Positions 11,450 to 24,900 of a stretch of 64,000 bases of DNA are shown here, piece by piece. The position numbers were made by a program, and so were the translations under genes. Each line of letters opens with the position of its first letter. Positions within the stretch are counted from its first letter, which is position 1. Origin of the DNA: Patiria miniata (Eukaryota; Echinodermata; Asteroidea; Valvatida; Asterinidae). A model generated the notes under the pieces. It was not told the origin of the DNA and made no database searches. It saw only the letters and a list, made by a program, of their open reading frames with translations. Location of the stretch: NCBI RefSeq assembly GCF_015706575.1, contig NW_024037072.1:3787001-3851000 (forward strand). Reading direction: 5' to 3'.

Positions 11450-12420
11450 CCATTCCATATCCGCGCATCCATGGCTGCGTGGATGCGCAGTCGGTTTTCT
11501 ATAGCGCCCTCTTTTGATTAAAATTCACTTCATGCCCACTCCGCATCCGCGCATCCAGGCATCCAATAAAGCGCCCTCTATTGATGTAACTTAACTTCAT
11601 GCCACCCGTGCATTTCTATAGCGCCTTCTATTGATTGAAACTTACTTCATGCCCACTCCGCATCCGCGCATCCAGGCATCCAATAAAGGGCACTCTATTG
11701 ATGAAAATTAACTTTATGCCACCCGCGCATTTCTATAGCGCCCTTTATTGATTAAAACTTACTTCATGCCCACTCCGCATCCGCGCATCCGCGCATCCAG
11801 GCATCCAATAAAGCGCCCTCTATTGATGTAACTTAACTTCATGCCACCCGCGCATTTCTATAGCGCCTTCTATTGATTGAAACTTACTTCATGCCCACTC
11901 CGCATCCGCGCATCCGCGCATCCAGGCATCCAATAACGCGCCCTCTATTGATGAAAATTAACTTTATGCCACCCGCGCATTTCTATAGCGCCCTCTATTG
12001 ATTAAAACTTACTTCATGCCCACTCCGCATCCGCGCATCCAGGCATCAAATAACGCGCCCTCTATAGATGAAAATTTACTTCATGCAACCCGCGCATTTC
12101 TATAGCGCCCTCTATTGATTAAAACTTACTTCATGCCCACTCCGCATCCGCGCATCCAGGCATCCAATAACGCACCCTCTATTGATGAAAATTTACTTCA
12201 TGCCCACCCCGCATCCGCGCATCCGCGCATCCACGCATCCAAGACAGGGTAGGTTGGGGTTGGTTTTAGATAGGGAAATAAAGTAGTGGGTCTATAGGGT
12301 AAATACAGTAAGAGGTCCTGGGGTAAATAAAGCGCCCTCTTTTGATGACTTCATGCTCATCCACCCCGCATCCGCACATCCGCGCATCCGCACATCCACG
12401 CATCCAAGACATCCCAAGCC
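11450..12420. repeat. Satellite array, ~117-125 bp unit
   Basis: The block catgcccactccgcatccgc recurs at 11531, 11648, 11765, 11890, 12015 and 12132, giving a period of 117-125 bp. Each unit has two halves: one with gcgcatccaggcatcc, the other with acccgcgcatttctatagcg. Both halves end near gcgccctctattgat. Units vary by insertions of gcgcatcc. The array decays into single copies by 12340-12420. Confidence 0.9.
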
Positions 12421-12779
12421 GTCTCACTCGGTGTATACTACGTACTTGTCATTCATTCACTCTCTATACTATAGCGCCCTCAATTGATCACAATTTACTT
12501 CATGCTCATTCACTCTTTAACGCCCTCTAGTTTGTTTATACATCTACGTTCATACCGTATACATGTTGTATACCCACGTACGTACGCGTTAACATGGGAG
12601 AAGTCTCATATACACCAATGTTGCTTCGTTCTTAGAAGAGTGCCCAACGCAACGTCAACGACCCCACTCCTCACATCGCATCCAACTACCAAAAAAACCC
12701 TTTTCCGGCGTGGCCCTGCATTCTATAGTTGCTCCAATAATCGAATTTGAAGTGGCGTCTGGATACTAACATTCTTTTC

Positions 12780-12834
12780 ATTTTGGAACTGGGACAGTTG
12801 GCCAACTGTCTTGGGACTGTCCCAGTTCCAAAAT
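12780..12834. repeat. 19-bp perfect inverted repeat
   Basis: Arms ATTTTGGAACTGGGACAGT (12780-12798) and its complement (12816-12834) with a 17-nt loop that repeats gccaactgtc. Probably a minimal transposon remnant. Confidence 0.8.
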
Positions 12835-13941
12835 GGACTGCCATTTGACTGCCGCCCCTAGCCTAGGGGAGTGTGTTCACCATGCGCATGTACATGTACA
12901 TTCACAACATGATTGATACCATTTACCACACACAAATAAACTCTAACAAACATGGCCTGAGTGAGGCTGTAATGTAAACAATCATTTAAGCGGACCTAGT
13001 GGTAGTACCGGTATAGGACGAAAACGGATTTCGGATCTAATTAAAAGCGATCAAGCGTGACCATGCAAAGCAACGCAAACAAATTGTTGACATGTTCTGC
13101 ATGCATACACGAACACATGCACATATCGTGACTGCATGATCAACGTGAACTCTTCCTAAAACACAAAGCCTAAATACAATATTCCAGCAGAATGTAATAA
13201 TGTTCATATTTCAGCACTCTAAGAAATTGATCATTGTTATCATCAAATGTAAAAATGCGGAGAAATCATGATTTAATCTTTGCCTTACCGTGTTATTTTG
13301 CGACACTTCTGTACAGGTTCCCAATCGACGATTACAAATAATATGCACACTGTATGTATCATGCATGCATGGCGCGCCGGGCGCGCGCCGTACCCGGTGT
13401 TGCGTAGCTTCGATTATGACGTATGGCATATACCATTTATTGAATAGGGAGATTCTCTTTCGTGTATGGTTTTCCACCGATGATATTCTTTTTGTTTGCC
13501 CGTATATTTCGTTTTAGACAGCTCAATATGGAATAGAAAGAGAGATAAAGATACAAGTAACACCAAAGGAAACATTGATTATCAAGTAATTACTTGATTT
13601 ACATGGTCAATTTGAAAATGTTTCTTTAAATTATTGGCGAGGGTCCAAGATTGGGTTTGAAGAATCTACCTACTCGAAGGTAGTTTGGCCTTCGTATAAA
13701 ACGCCCATTTTTACACCCTTTTTATATTACATCATTTTCTAATTTTCATCAACAAGAGACAGTTTTTGAAACTAAGTCAAGTTGAGTTCCGTGATTCTCC
13801 TGGAAAAGGAAATTGGGTCATAATGAGAAAGATGTTCAAGTGCAAGCTGAAGCCTTGATATGGAACGCAAGGTTTTTCCCTTCTTTTTTTCAGAAGGGTA
13901 TAACGTAAGGCAGGATGTGAGTGAGTTAGGGTATTCTAGGG
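12835..13941. other. Intergenic, nothing recognised
   Basis: Contains a ggcgcgccgggcgcgcgcc GC-rich palindromic patch at 13371-13389. No exon or element that I can support. Confidence 0.4.
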
Positions 13942-14000
13942 ACAACCCTGCAGAGGAAATACAGAGGACGTGTGGCGCCGGGTCTGCTCTGCAGGGTTGT
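13942..14000. repeat. 14-bp perfect inverted repeat
   Basis: ACAACCCTGCAGAG at 13942-13955 and its complement at 13987-14000. It lies next to the family B MITE and may mark an earlier element end. Confidence 0.7.
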
Positions 14001-14013
14001 ACGTACCAAAAAA

Positions 14014-14380
14014 AAGCCGAAAAAAACTTAGTCTCCGGTTTCTGGTATGCGCGCGCGTCGCCGTAGCCATTCGCGTCGGCAAAATGAAAAAGTTTTTTTT
14101 TCAATACAAGATGATGTCTCAAAACCGCCAAACTCACTGGTTTGACTGGAATCCTGCTGCTGCACAGTTTTAACGTGTTTTTAGATGGGGTTATGATCGA
14201 GAATAAGCTTTATGTGGCCTCTCTGGACTCCCATATATTTCCACTAAGTTTAGTCGGGAACCATTTGCAGTCATCAGCCGACATTTGAAGCAAAAAAAAA
14301 CAGGTAAAAAAAAAAGCCGCGTCGCCGCACCACTTTTTGGGGCAAGCTCCATACCAGAAACCGGAGACTTTATTTTGGCC
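14014..14380. mobile_element. Harbinger-like MITE family B, short copy
   Basis: Inverted repeats gtctccggtttctggta (from 14031) and taccagaaaccggagac (ending 14369), with GGCC|TAA at the right end. The left terminus is degraded, so its exact start is uncertain. The core is reversed relative to 30411-30946. Shares a gccgcgtcgccgc subterminal block with family A. Confidence 0.68.
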
Positions 14381-15847
14381 TAACCGACCATGTATCACCG
14401 TTGCGTTTAACGCAAATTAACCACAGGAGGCGCAGGACAACCCAACTTTGGCCTTTTCAATTTCAAGGACACCCTTTCTTGATCCTAAAAAGAGTAATTG
14501 GTGCAAAACGCGCCGATAAGTCAGTCATCGACAAAAAGTGTCTACTACCAAGTTATATTTTTGTATGCATTTTTAACTATCACTTTATAATTGAGGCTAA
14601 GAACAAGTTGAGGGAGAGAAATTAGATTGATGACGTCACCAGACCGGAAGTTACAATGTGACGTGACATTAAAGGTCATTTTAAAGCTATTATCTGCGGA
14701 ACTATTGGCCTGGATCACTCCGCAACTTTCTGCTGCACATCTATGTCTTATCATGCACTTCTTTATTCCTCCATGCTATAACATGACATAAAAATACATA
14801 ACAAAATGCCGAGACAGCCATATGTGTTTGGTTTGTTTCCACAAACACAAATCTAGTTTTTAGGCATTTTTAACCAGCGTACAAAATGTGGTTCTTCAGC
14901 TTCAAATTTTTTTTTATTATTGAGGGGGGGGGGGGGGGTCAACGTTAAAAGTTCATCAGTTCAAGCGGGGTAGGGGTGGAGGTAATTTGAATAGTCGCAT
15001 GGCCTACAAGCCGCGAGGCCTACGAAACTTCAAAATTCGAGAGTAATGGTGCCAATGTGATGAGGGTCAGAGGTCACGAGATCAGACAGTCTTTATAATC
15101 TGAAGTATTAAATGGATTACACAGGTAGAATAACACATGTGACGGGAAGGATTGATAACGGAGCCCCAAAATAGAAAACTGTAAACCGTTAAGCAAACAT
15201 GGTAATCAATTTAGTTTACTTCCACGCACTCGAGGTTTAACTTAAATAAGTAGGTCATAGACGACCTGTGTGTTAATTGTTACACTGTTTGAATTGTTTG
15301 TATGTGTTTATATATGAATATGTTGTAGTTTGAATAATAGCAATTGTAAATATGCTTATACGTCCGACGATTGAAATTTCTGATGGATTTTTTTGGTGGG
15401 GGGAAGAATCAATTAAATGATGACACGTTCAATAAACAATAATTGCAATTATTAAAACTAATAATGCATATTTTGGTGACGATTGTGTCTACTTTTTTTA
15501 AGTTGAAAGATAGACAAGACGTAGATGTTGTACATTATGTTGCTTTGGCCTAATGACCTATTCCCCCCCCCCCCCCCGCCCCAGGCCCAGGGCCTCCCGC
15601 CCCCAACTTTCTCCGACCGATCTCCGGCGTCAATAGTTTTCTGGACTGTTCATGCTACACAGCGCCCTCTACATTTTACAACGAGCAAGTTCGTTTGGCA
15701 CCCAGACGTCAAATGTATGTGGTCGATGGAAAAGTAAGATTAGGCCTGACTAAAGCACTTACGCTGAAAACGAGTGAAAACGTTGTGCAGTTTGACATTA
15801 AATTTTAGGGAAATTTCTTCTTACTTCTGATCTCAAACTATCTTACG
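14381..15847. other. TFIP11 upstream region
   Basis: Contains poly-G near 14924-14938 and poly-C near 15563-15577. The TFIP11 promoter and 5' untranslated region should lie in the last few hundred bases; no motif identifies the start site. Confidence 0.35.
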
Positions 15848-15962
15848 ATGGATTCGGACAAAGACGAAAAGGAAGATTTTGAGATCACGGACTATGATCT
15901 ACTTAATGAATTCAACGTTGACAGACCGACAAGGCGAATGACAAAGGCGCAAGCAATTTATG
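15848..15962 (+). CDS. TFIP11: TFIP11 exon 1 (residues 1-39)
   Basis: ATG at 15848-15850 with G at +4; donor TTTATG|GTAAGA. Encodes [20 protein letters not shown] and the rest of the TIP_N start up to AQAIYG. Chosen as start because the family acidic segment begins a few codons later. Confidence 0.9.
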
Positions 15963-18900
15963 GTAAGATTTTTCACCATTTCCCATAGACTTTGTACACA
16001 ACCAAGTGGAGGAGGTAACCAAACGCCACACAAAGTGGTTGTGCGCGCACACAAAGTATATATGGTATGGAGCGTCAAGAAATTGGAAATGTTTCTCAGT
16101 CCCAGATTAATGTATTTTCCGTAGAGGCACAATTGCAGAATACCCCGCCACTCGATCTATCCACCTCATAGCCGGCTACGAGGTCACGGCTGATTGACCT
16201 CAATAAACATTCTCAGCGCTACTTGTAAGTTGTATGTACTATGCCGAGTATGCGTCATGCTCCATTGCACTCCCACTTCGTGACCGCGTAGCCGCCAACA
16301 GGGTAGTTGGTTTGGACTTAGAATTTTTTTCAGCAACTCCCATTCCTTTTGTGTTGCTTCGTTCTCATGCATATTCAAGGGGACTCCCACTTCGTAGCCT
16401 CGTAGCCGCCAACAGGGTGGTTGGTTTGGACTTAGAATTTTTTTCAGCAACTCCCATTCATTTTGTGTTGCTTCGTTCTCAAATTATGGACCCCCACTCA
16501 GTATCCGCTTAGCTGGCAATGGACTTGAATTGTTTCTTTTGCAGTGATTCCAACCTCGTAGCCAGTGATTTTAGGGGTGTATTTCCGAGTGGCGGGGTAT
16601 TCTGCACTTACTCCTCAGTAGATTTTCACTTCTGCATCCGCTACGTTTTATGAGCTGAAATTGCACCTGCACGTTGTTAAGCACTTATACACTATATGAG
16701 CTGACGAGGCTATATCTGCTAAATTGCCATTTGCACAAGACCCGTAATTCTCCAGAAATAAGAGGAAAATTGGAGCCTGAAAAGAACATAAAAAATTTCT
16801 AAAATGTCAAAAAAAAGTGTAGTTTAGGCCAAAAAAAAAAAAAAGTCGGTCTATGGTCAGCGCGCGCGTCGATTTTAATCATGCGCGTCGATCTTTTTTT
16901 TTTCCAAAATGTTCCGCGATAGCTCCAACAGCGCCCTCTATTTCCGCACCTCCTCAATTTTTTTTACCAAAGAGCACCAAGGAATGGGAAATTGCACCAA
17001 GGCAAATGATCGAAAGCACCAAGGCAAATTATGGAGGACACCAATGTACATGAGGACACCAAAAAAGCAAAATAGTACCCACCTTGTCTGTACAATCCAA
17101 GCTTGAAAAAAAAAAAAAGCCAAAAAAAAAAAAAAGCCGCGTGGCCGCGTCAATTCCGGAACTTTGGTCTGACCAGAGACCGAATATTTTTTTGGGGGGG
17201 CCTTAGCCTGGCCCGGCATCAATCTCTTTAGTAGTTATCGCTCTTACATTGTGTCTTATTGTTTCAAATGTACGGTGGCCCACAACTGTCACGGCAAAAG
17301 CAAAAGCGCCACGGCAAGCGCAAAAGCGCCGCGGCAAGCGCAACAGCGCCGCGGCAAGCGCAACAGCGCCACGGCAAGCGCAAAAGCGCCACGGCAAAAG
17401 AAAAAGCGCCACGGCAAAACAAAAAGCGCCGCGGCAAAAGAAAAAGCGCCGCGGCAAAACAAAAAGCGCCACGGCAAAAGAAAAAGCGCCACGGCAAAAC
17501 AAAAAGCGCCGCGGCAAGCGCAAAAGCGCCACGGCAAGCGCAAAAGCGCCACGGCAAGCGCAAAAGCGCCACGGCGAAAGCAAAAGCGCCACGGCGAAGG
17601 CAAAAGTGCCACGGGTTTATTGGGAAGGGGCGTAATCATACATGCCGCTACTACATCAAAAAATAAAATGGGAAGGAGAATGGCCGCCACCAGGAATTCT
17701 TATTAAGCACAGAATTTAATTCTTTGAGAAGTGATTTTATGGCTGAGAAAATAGCAAGGAAAACCGGTCAGTGCAAGCAACGTTCAGCGAAGAGTTTTGA
17801 AATTCCCGCTCTCTGGGAATTTCTAACCTAATGGGCCCGCGGGCGAGTAACGTGTTGACAAGCCTTACCCACCCACTGCCGCAGCCCTGCAGGAGAGCCT
17901 TAATCGACTTCCTATAGATGTGTATGATATACTGAAAAAGAAAAAAAAATTAACTCATACACTCTGGGCAGTTCACTTTCGTGCCTACACTGGTATACAC
18001 ACCTGTGAAAAAAGGCTCAAATTAACGGAACTCTTCTCTGCATGCTAGTCGGAAGTGGAAAAAAATGTTTTCAAAAATGCATCAGCTCACAGAGCCTCCC
18101 GTCCTTGTAATTGTTTGCATCCCACGAAATGTAAAGAAATGAGGAACGGCCCTGATGGTGCCGATAGCGAGTCCCACTCCTTGATAAACTCTGATTCACA
18201 GCAGCAACTCTCTTGGAATAATAATTATCCTACAACAAATTAATATCGACGATTTATTTCCTGACCGGTTTTCCTTGGCCTTGCTATTTTCTCAGCCATA
18301 AAATCACTTCTCAAAGAATTAAATTCTGTGCTTAATAAGAATTCCTGGTGGCGGCCATTCTCCTTCCCATTTTATTTTTTGATGTAGTAGCGGCATGTAT
18401 GATTACGCCCCTTCCCAATAAACCCGTGGCACTTTTGCCTTCGCCGTGGCGCTTTTGCTTTCGCCGTGGCGCTTTTGCGCTTGCCGTGGCGCTTTTGCGC
18501 TTGCCGTGGCGCTTTTGCGCTTGCCGCGGCGCTTTTTGTTTTGCCGTGGCGCTTTTTCTTTTGCCGTGGCGCTTTTTCTTTTGCCGTGGCGCTTTTTGTT
18601 TTGCCGTGGCGCTTTTTCTTTTGCCGTGGCGCTTTTGCGCTTGCCGTGGCGCTGTTGCGCTTGCCGCGGCGCTGTTGCGCTTGCCGCGGCGCTTTTGCGC
18701 TTGCCGTGGCGCTTTTGCTTTTGCCGTGACAGTTGTGGGCCACCGTACAAATGACTTCTTCAATCTGAAGCAAAAGTTATATTTTAATATCCCTAGTTTT
18801 CAAGATTGTCAAAAACATTTTGACACAAAACTTACTTTATTAACTGTGTCAAGTTGATGCAGTGTGAATCAACTTCTACTTCACTGAGCCTGTGTTTTGT

Positions 18901-21900
18901 AAACTTATTTCAAAAATACCCACCGTGTGTTGACAGGTGTTTGGGCTGACAGTGATGATGAGACAGACGAAAGACAAGGGTTTGGTACGACCGGTCAACG
19001 TAGCAAACGAGACTTGAACTTCATTAGTTCAGAAATCCGAGGTGGAGAACAGGTAACTTGACCTTACCAGTGGCTGTAATTATATTGTGGTGCTTATATA
19101 GCGCTTTATACCAAAGGTCGCAGAGCGCTTTACAATTATTACCCCTGATCATCAGGCCATGAGACCAATTTTTGCAGCAGCTCGAGATTAGCGCGTTCTG
19201 GTCTGTACCTTCACGGGTACCCATTTATACTCCTGGATGGAGAGAGGCAATTGTAATAAAGTGTCTTGCCAAAAGAACACAAGCATTATTGCATTAGATT
19301 TCATCCTTTTTTTTCTGATTCATGACTTTGGAGAATTTTGGTTTTAAAAAGGAAGTAAAGTCTGCGAACCATTTGGTGACAACTGATGCATATGTGCAGT
19401 CATTGACTTCCATAATAATAGCCACAGAGTTTTTATGGTACATTGTAAAGTTGTTTTTATTGTCACTGCATGAATTAACTTTGTAAGAATCAGAGATTAC
19501 TACAGAGATTGTCCATGCTCAATAGGTCTTCAACTTTGTAGGAACAGAAAGTTGTTGGTACATGTATGTAAAGCATTGAGAACAACCTTTATTTTTTAAG
19601 GTTTTGTTAGATCACCGAGAATGTTACATTTCACTTTATTGTAACAGTGTAACATCTTATTTTTGCATTCATTACTTACTGATTATTTTAAATGGATGAC
19701 TTTTTTTTATTTGCTCAAAACAGAAAGATGACAAGCAGGATGACAAAGCCTCCTCCATCTCATATCAGCTGCCCCTGCGACCCGAGGGGTCATCCAAAGG
19801 TCAAAGTTCAAAGGTCATGACCAATGCTCAGAAGTCGCACGCCAGTCTGATGAAATCTGACAAGCAGTTTGGCAACTGGCAGAAGCACACGAAGGGCATT
19901 GGTCAAAAGCTGCTGCTTCAGGTGAGGTCTTTGTAATGAACAAATAGTTAACTATTTCATACTTGACGTCGAGTATATCGTCGATACGTGGAAGAAGGTC
20001 GTAAGGGAAAAAAAACGGGTCAAACGGCCAAATTCAGGTTTTGAGGATAATTGACTGAGCACTGAAATATATTTATTTGGTAGCAAAGTTTATTCCCAGC
20101 AGAAGGTCGCAATGATCCAATATGCCACTTATAAGCACACATCTAAGCCAGGAGGAATTCCTGGCAAAAGGCCGTTAACATTTAAATAAATTGAAAAATA
20201 AGTAATATTTTTAAAATAAAAAATGCACGATATTATTCAAATTATTTTAATTATTCAGCATTCAAAATTTCAGACTAATGTGAGTCAGAAGTGGGAGCAC
20301 AAAATTTTAAACTCGATAATATGTATCTCAAAAAGTGTTGTTTTTTTTGCCGTGTCTTTGCTCCTAACGTCCTTTTCATTGGCACACAACGAATTATGTG
20401 GGTTGGTACTTTGCAAGGATCAAATGTTTGGTAGAAATTTCTCTTGAGTCTCTTTCAATCAGTCACTCCTATCACAGTAGTAAGTTGCTGTTATTTGGTA
20501 AAGCTAAGTTTTTTTCTTGAAATGGTAAGTTTTGTTTTGAGGCACACTGAGCCAACTAGTATCAGAAAACCAGGTTTCATGTTATTCCATTTCCTTCCCT
20601 TTTAAACCAATCATATTTCAAGTGATACACATGAAATGCTGAATATAAAAGTTTGCTGAAAGTTGCTAGCATGAGACCACATTTAAAGAATTTGTAAAGA
20701 ATTTGTTTGGAATTAAACATACAAGTTGAAATTTTATGAATGGAAAAAAGAACTTGTTGGAGAGCACAGGAATGCAACTTTTAAATTTTTAACATTCTCA
20801 AGTAACTGGATGTTACAGTGTAAGCAGTCTACCCATTTTGATTAAAAGTGGATTAAATGATGTGCAACCAACTCATTTCTTTTAAGTACGAAATTAAGAA
20901 ATATACTTTTAAAATTTTAATATTTATAATGTAGCTCATACCAGTTCTACTTCTTTTTGACTTGCTGTGGGCTTGCTAAGATTTTAATTAATATGATTTG
21001 TGTCTTATTTTCTCAGATGGGTTACATCCCAGGCAAAGGTCTGGGGAAAGCCAACCAAGGTATCGTCCGACCGGTGGAAGCCACCAAGCACAAGGGGAAG
21101 GGGGCCGTGGGTGCCAACGCCACGTCTCAGTACGTGGGGAGACGGGGCGGCCGGGAGCCAGAGGCTGTGGATTCCGAAGAGGAAGAAGATACGCAGTTTA
21201 GAGAGGAGCTTGCACGGTGGAAGAAAGGAGAGGTGAGGGTCATGTATGGGGATTGTGCGTAAACTCAAGAGGGCGGTCTCTAGCCTGACAAAGAGAGTGA
21301 ATTAACCCTAACTCCCTGGGCCCTGTTGGCTGGGAACCATCCTCATTCCTGGAAAAATCCTCCAATTGCCACTATGTATTAAAATTTGATTCAGCCTCAA
21401 TCCTCCAAAATCATCCGTTATTTCTTGAATTTATTCTGCTGAGGGGTGACCACTGCCTCAATGGGCCTTATTCATATTGAATTCATATTGAATTGAAAGT
21501 TAGGTAAAATGTTAATTTTTTGAACTTGCGAAGAGAAATGAAAGCAATTTAATTTATAATCAATTCCAGTGTGCCTCAATAAATAATTTAAAATTGGTAA
21601 TTAAACATTTTCTAATGTTTAAAGCCATATTGAAAAAAAAAATGACAGTAAAATAAGGCTGCATTGTGCCTGTATAAATAGTCTGGCGCCATCCAATTCA
21701 ACAGTTAACAATTAATGAAATACATTCAGGGAACTCGACAAAAATGGCCAACTTGTGAATAAGGCCCATACTTTAAAATCCTCCGACTCACTTTTACACA
21801 CGTTGGAGCAGTGCGGATGATATGTAGAGTAACTTGGGGATAATTTATGCATGGCTAACATAAACAAGGGAAGGTATAAAAGCTGAAGACATTGACACTG

Positions 21901-24900
21901 TGCATCCTCCAAAATCGACTGGCACTAAAATGGCATAAAGCCTCAATTTTTTAAAATCCTCCAAAACTGCCTGGTTGATTTTGGAGGATTGAGGAGGGTT
22001 GGAGTTAAAAGAAAAATGTTGAGCCATTTGCACAATTACTTTCACATCAGTAGTTTCCATCAATAATGAAACGTACCATGGGGTCAAGTTCCATTATTGT
22101 CCACAAAAGTAGTGAAACTATTGTGCATTTAGTAAAGTTATTTAAACTTTGGTTTAGTCATAGTTAATGCTGGAACTACTCACAAGTGAAAAAAGACTGG
22201 TTCCCCATCCTAAATTGTACTGTACTTTTTGAAAGGAGAGGGTAAGAACTAGTCTACCACTGAGGATGTTTACATCGCTGGTTCATTATAATGTGAAGAA
22301 TGCTGAACATGGTTAACCAAGTGCCCTACATTGACAATGATGTTTGGCATTTTGAGAAGAATATAGAAATAAGTTGATGTGAATGAAACAAATTAAATTA
22401 CATATGATAAAGGATAAAAAAAACTTGCTTGATGTTCTGTTGGCAAAATTTTGTCAAAAATAATGGATCGTTTCCTATCCAGATTTCATGGCTGCTTTCA
22501 TTTTTGCAACCAAGAAGTTTATAGGAAAAGTAAAAGTCTGAACAATTTCCTTTTCCTGATATTTAGGTCACAATGCAGAAAACCAAGTACGTCTACCGCA
22601 CCGTCGAAGAGGTGAAGAAGTCAGCCCACCTCACGAAACGGAAAAAAGCCGACCCGACCGCCCGAGGCGTGAAAGTCATAGACATGACGGGTCCCGAGCA
22701 GCGTGTGATGTCTGGATACAGTCACCTGGGCAAGCAACACGATAAGCCCACGGAGAGGTTAGAGGTCGAGGGTATGGAAGGGAAGAAGTCAGCGTTTGAG
22801 ATGCCGGAGTTGGAACATAATCTTCAGCTTCTGGTGGAGATGGCCGAGCAGCAGATCATTCAGCATGACAGACAGTGAGTTAGGCTTTCTTGCAAATTTT
22901 GATAAATAATTTAATTATTTTAATTTTTTTTCTTTCTTATTTTAACTGGGTAGCCCATTCAGTGGAATCCACTGGTCTCCCATGGGGTCCACTAAAGAGA
23001 AAACAATGTGAAGAAATTAAAGTTTTGGAGGTGGAAAGAAAACCCCAGAATATTCTGAGGAAAACCCACGGTATCAAGTAGGGACTAAAAACCCAATCCA
23101 CATATTGACCAATGCAGGAATTGAACCTGGGTAGAATTCTTAAACATTCTCAAAAATTTACCGTCTCTTTTCCGTCAAACCTTACTTGAAACAGTTTGCA
23201 GTATTTTCGGAAGGTCATGCCCGGCCAATGTTATTGTACAAGGGTTTTTGCTCGCCCTAAAGAGTGAAAGTTTGAAGAAAACTCTGTGGGGTTTAATACA
23301 GGGTTGATCTTCGAAGAGTCCTAGCAAAAAGTGCCGTGGGAGGGTTAACTGTGTTATTTGAAGTTACAACCTTCTCTAACCTTTAAATGCCTTGGCATAA
23401 ATAGTCAACAATACTGTCATATTGCTGAATTCTCCTATAATAAATTCTGCAGTACCACATTTTTGGACTCGGAATGTTTTTGTACAATCCTACAATGATT
23501 GTTTTTTTTTCCATAGCAAAGTTCCACTGTGAGAAGTTTTCCATCCAGTGATGTTAAAATCTCAACACCTGACTTACATGTATGCATTTTAACCTCATAT
23601 TGTGGAAAGGAATGTTACAAATTGTCAACACGAGGCAAACAAATTTGTTGACAGGAACACAGATTAGGCTTTTAGTCACTGCACTGCTCTAAACTGCCCT
23701 GCCTACTAATCCCTGTACTGTCCCAAAGTGCTCAGCACTGTATGGTGTTATGGATTCATCCGAAAATAAATACACAGTTAAACAATGTAGTACAGGTGCT
23801 AATTATCCCTCCCCCTCTCGAAACACCCCCTCCTGAACACCCTACAACCCATCCCTCCACCTCCTTCTTCATCTGTTTCCTCCAGATTACACCATGAAGA
23901 GGACATGGTCGTCAACCTCCAACACGAGCAGGGCAAACTGCGAGCTGTCTTGAACCAGGAAGAGAGACAGATCTCCCACCTCGAGAAGATCATGGAGATC
24001 GTCGAGCAGTGCGAGGAACGGTCCAAGCCGGGATGCCCGAACCCCTTATCCTTGGAGGAGTATGAGGACATCTTTAAGACGTTACAGACCGACTATCGGG
24101 AGGAGTACAGAGCCTTTGAGTTGTCGCAGCTTGCCACAGTGAACGTATTACCCTTGGTAAGATATTAAAATGGAGTTTAAATGTAAATGGTATTTGTTAT
24201 AAAGAAATAAAAAGCAACTGCAAAAAACCTCTTGCACTGAAGTGAAGGCTGTAAAAGGTAGACAGCTTGACAACTTCATGCTCGTAGAAATTATTCTCAA
24301 AGGCAAAGAAGATTTGCCTTTTTTGTGAAACAATCTCCTTAGATTGAAATGTCAGGTCCTTAAGCTTTAATATATAGGTCTCTCTCAAAGACGGTCATCT
24401 CTGTAGGAGAACTGCAACTGCGTATTTTACGCAATCAAGCACGCATTGTGCAGTGTTGAAAATGTTCCAAACACTCGCACTTGTTGCTCGAAATGTGTTT
24501 GAAATATGTCGCACATCGGCTGCGTTATGCAAGTTGACGCTCAAAATGCCGATGCACATGGCTGGTCTGTAGGAAATGACGTCATTAGAGAGAGGTCTAC
24601 ACAGGTATTTTGGTGAACTTTCAGCATGGATCCAGATTTGGAACTTGACAAGTTTAGAAAGTGACCGCGATGCTCGCATTATAATTGCTTGCATTACTCC
24701 TCTAACATAAGGTGTTTTTCTCTATCAAAATTTTCATTTTGGGGGGGTTAAATATATATACATGTAATTACTTAATTTAACTCTAAATAAAACTACAGTG
24801 AAATCTTGATACATGTGAGTCAAAACCTGCTAATTAGAAAACCCATCTAACTCAAGGTAAGAACTCATTCCCGTCAATTGTTGTTGAAAAGAAAATCCAT

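Larger units (their letters stand above)
17270..18748. mobile_element. Fold-back transposon with 20-bp minisatellite arms
   Basis: 1479 bp. Left arm 17270-17771 and right arm 18261-18748 are inverted copies separated by a 489-bp non-coding spacer. Each arm has an outer GTACGGTGGCCCACAACTGT, a tandem array of a 20-bp unit (AAAAGCGCCACGGCAAGCGC and variants), then ~150 bp of unique sequence. The left array has about 16 units and the right one unit fewer; otherwise variants occur in the same order. AAAT flanks both ends (17266-17269, 18749-18752), a candidate 4-bp target duplication. No transposase, so non-autonomous. Lies in TFIP11 intron 1. Confidence 0.88.

Noticed and set aside
15525..15737. 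Proline-rich open frame over a poly-C tract upstream of TFIP11
   Set aside because: Created by the poly-C run; does not join TFIP11 exon 1.
17203..17706. Several long overlapping open frames on both strands (up to about 150 codons)
   Set aside because: They are all translations of the 20-bp minisatellite, which lacks stops in every frame; no start context, homology or exon structure supports them.
18332..18857. Mirror set of open frames up to about 170 codons
   Set aside because: Inverted copy of the same minisatellite arm.
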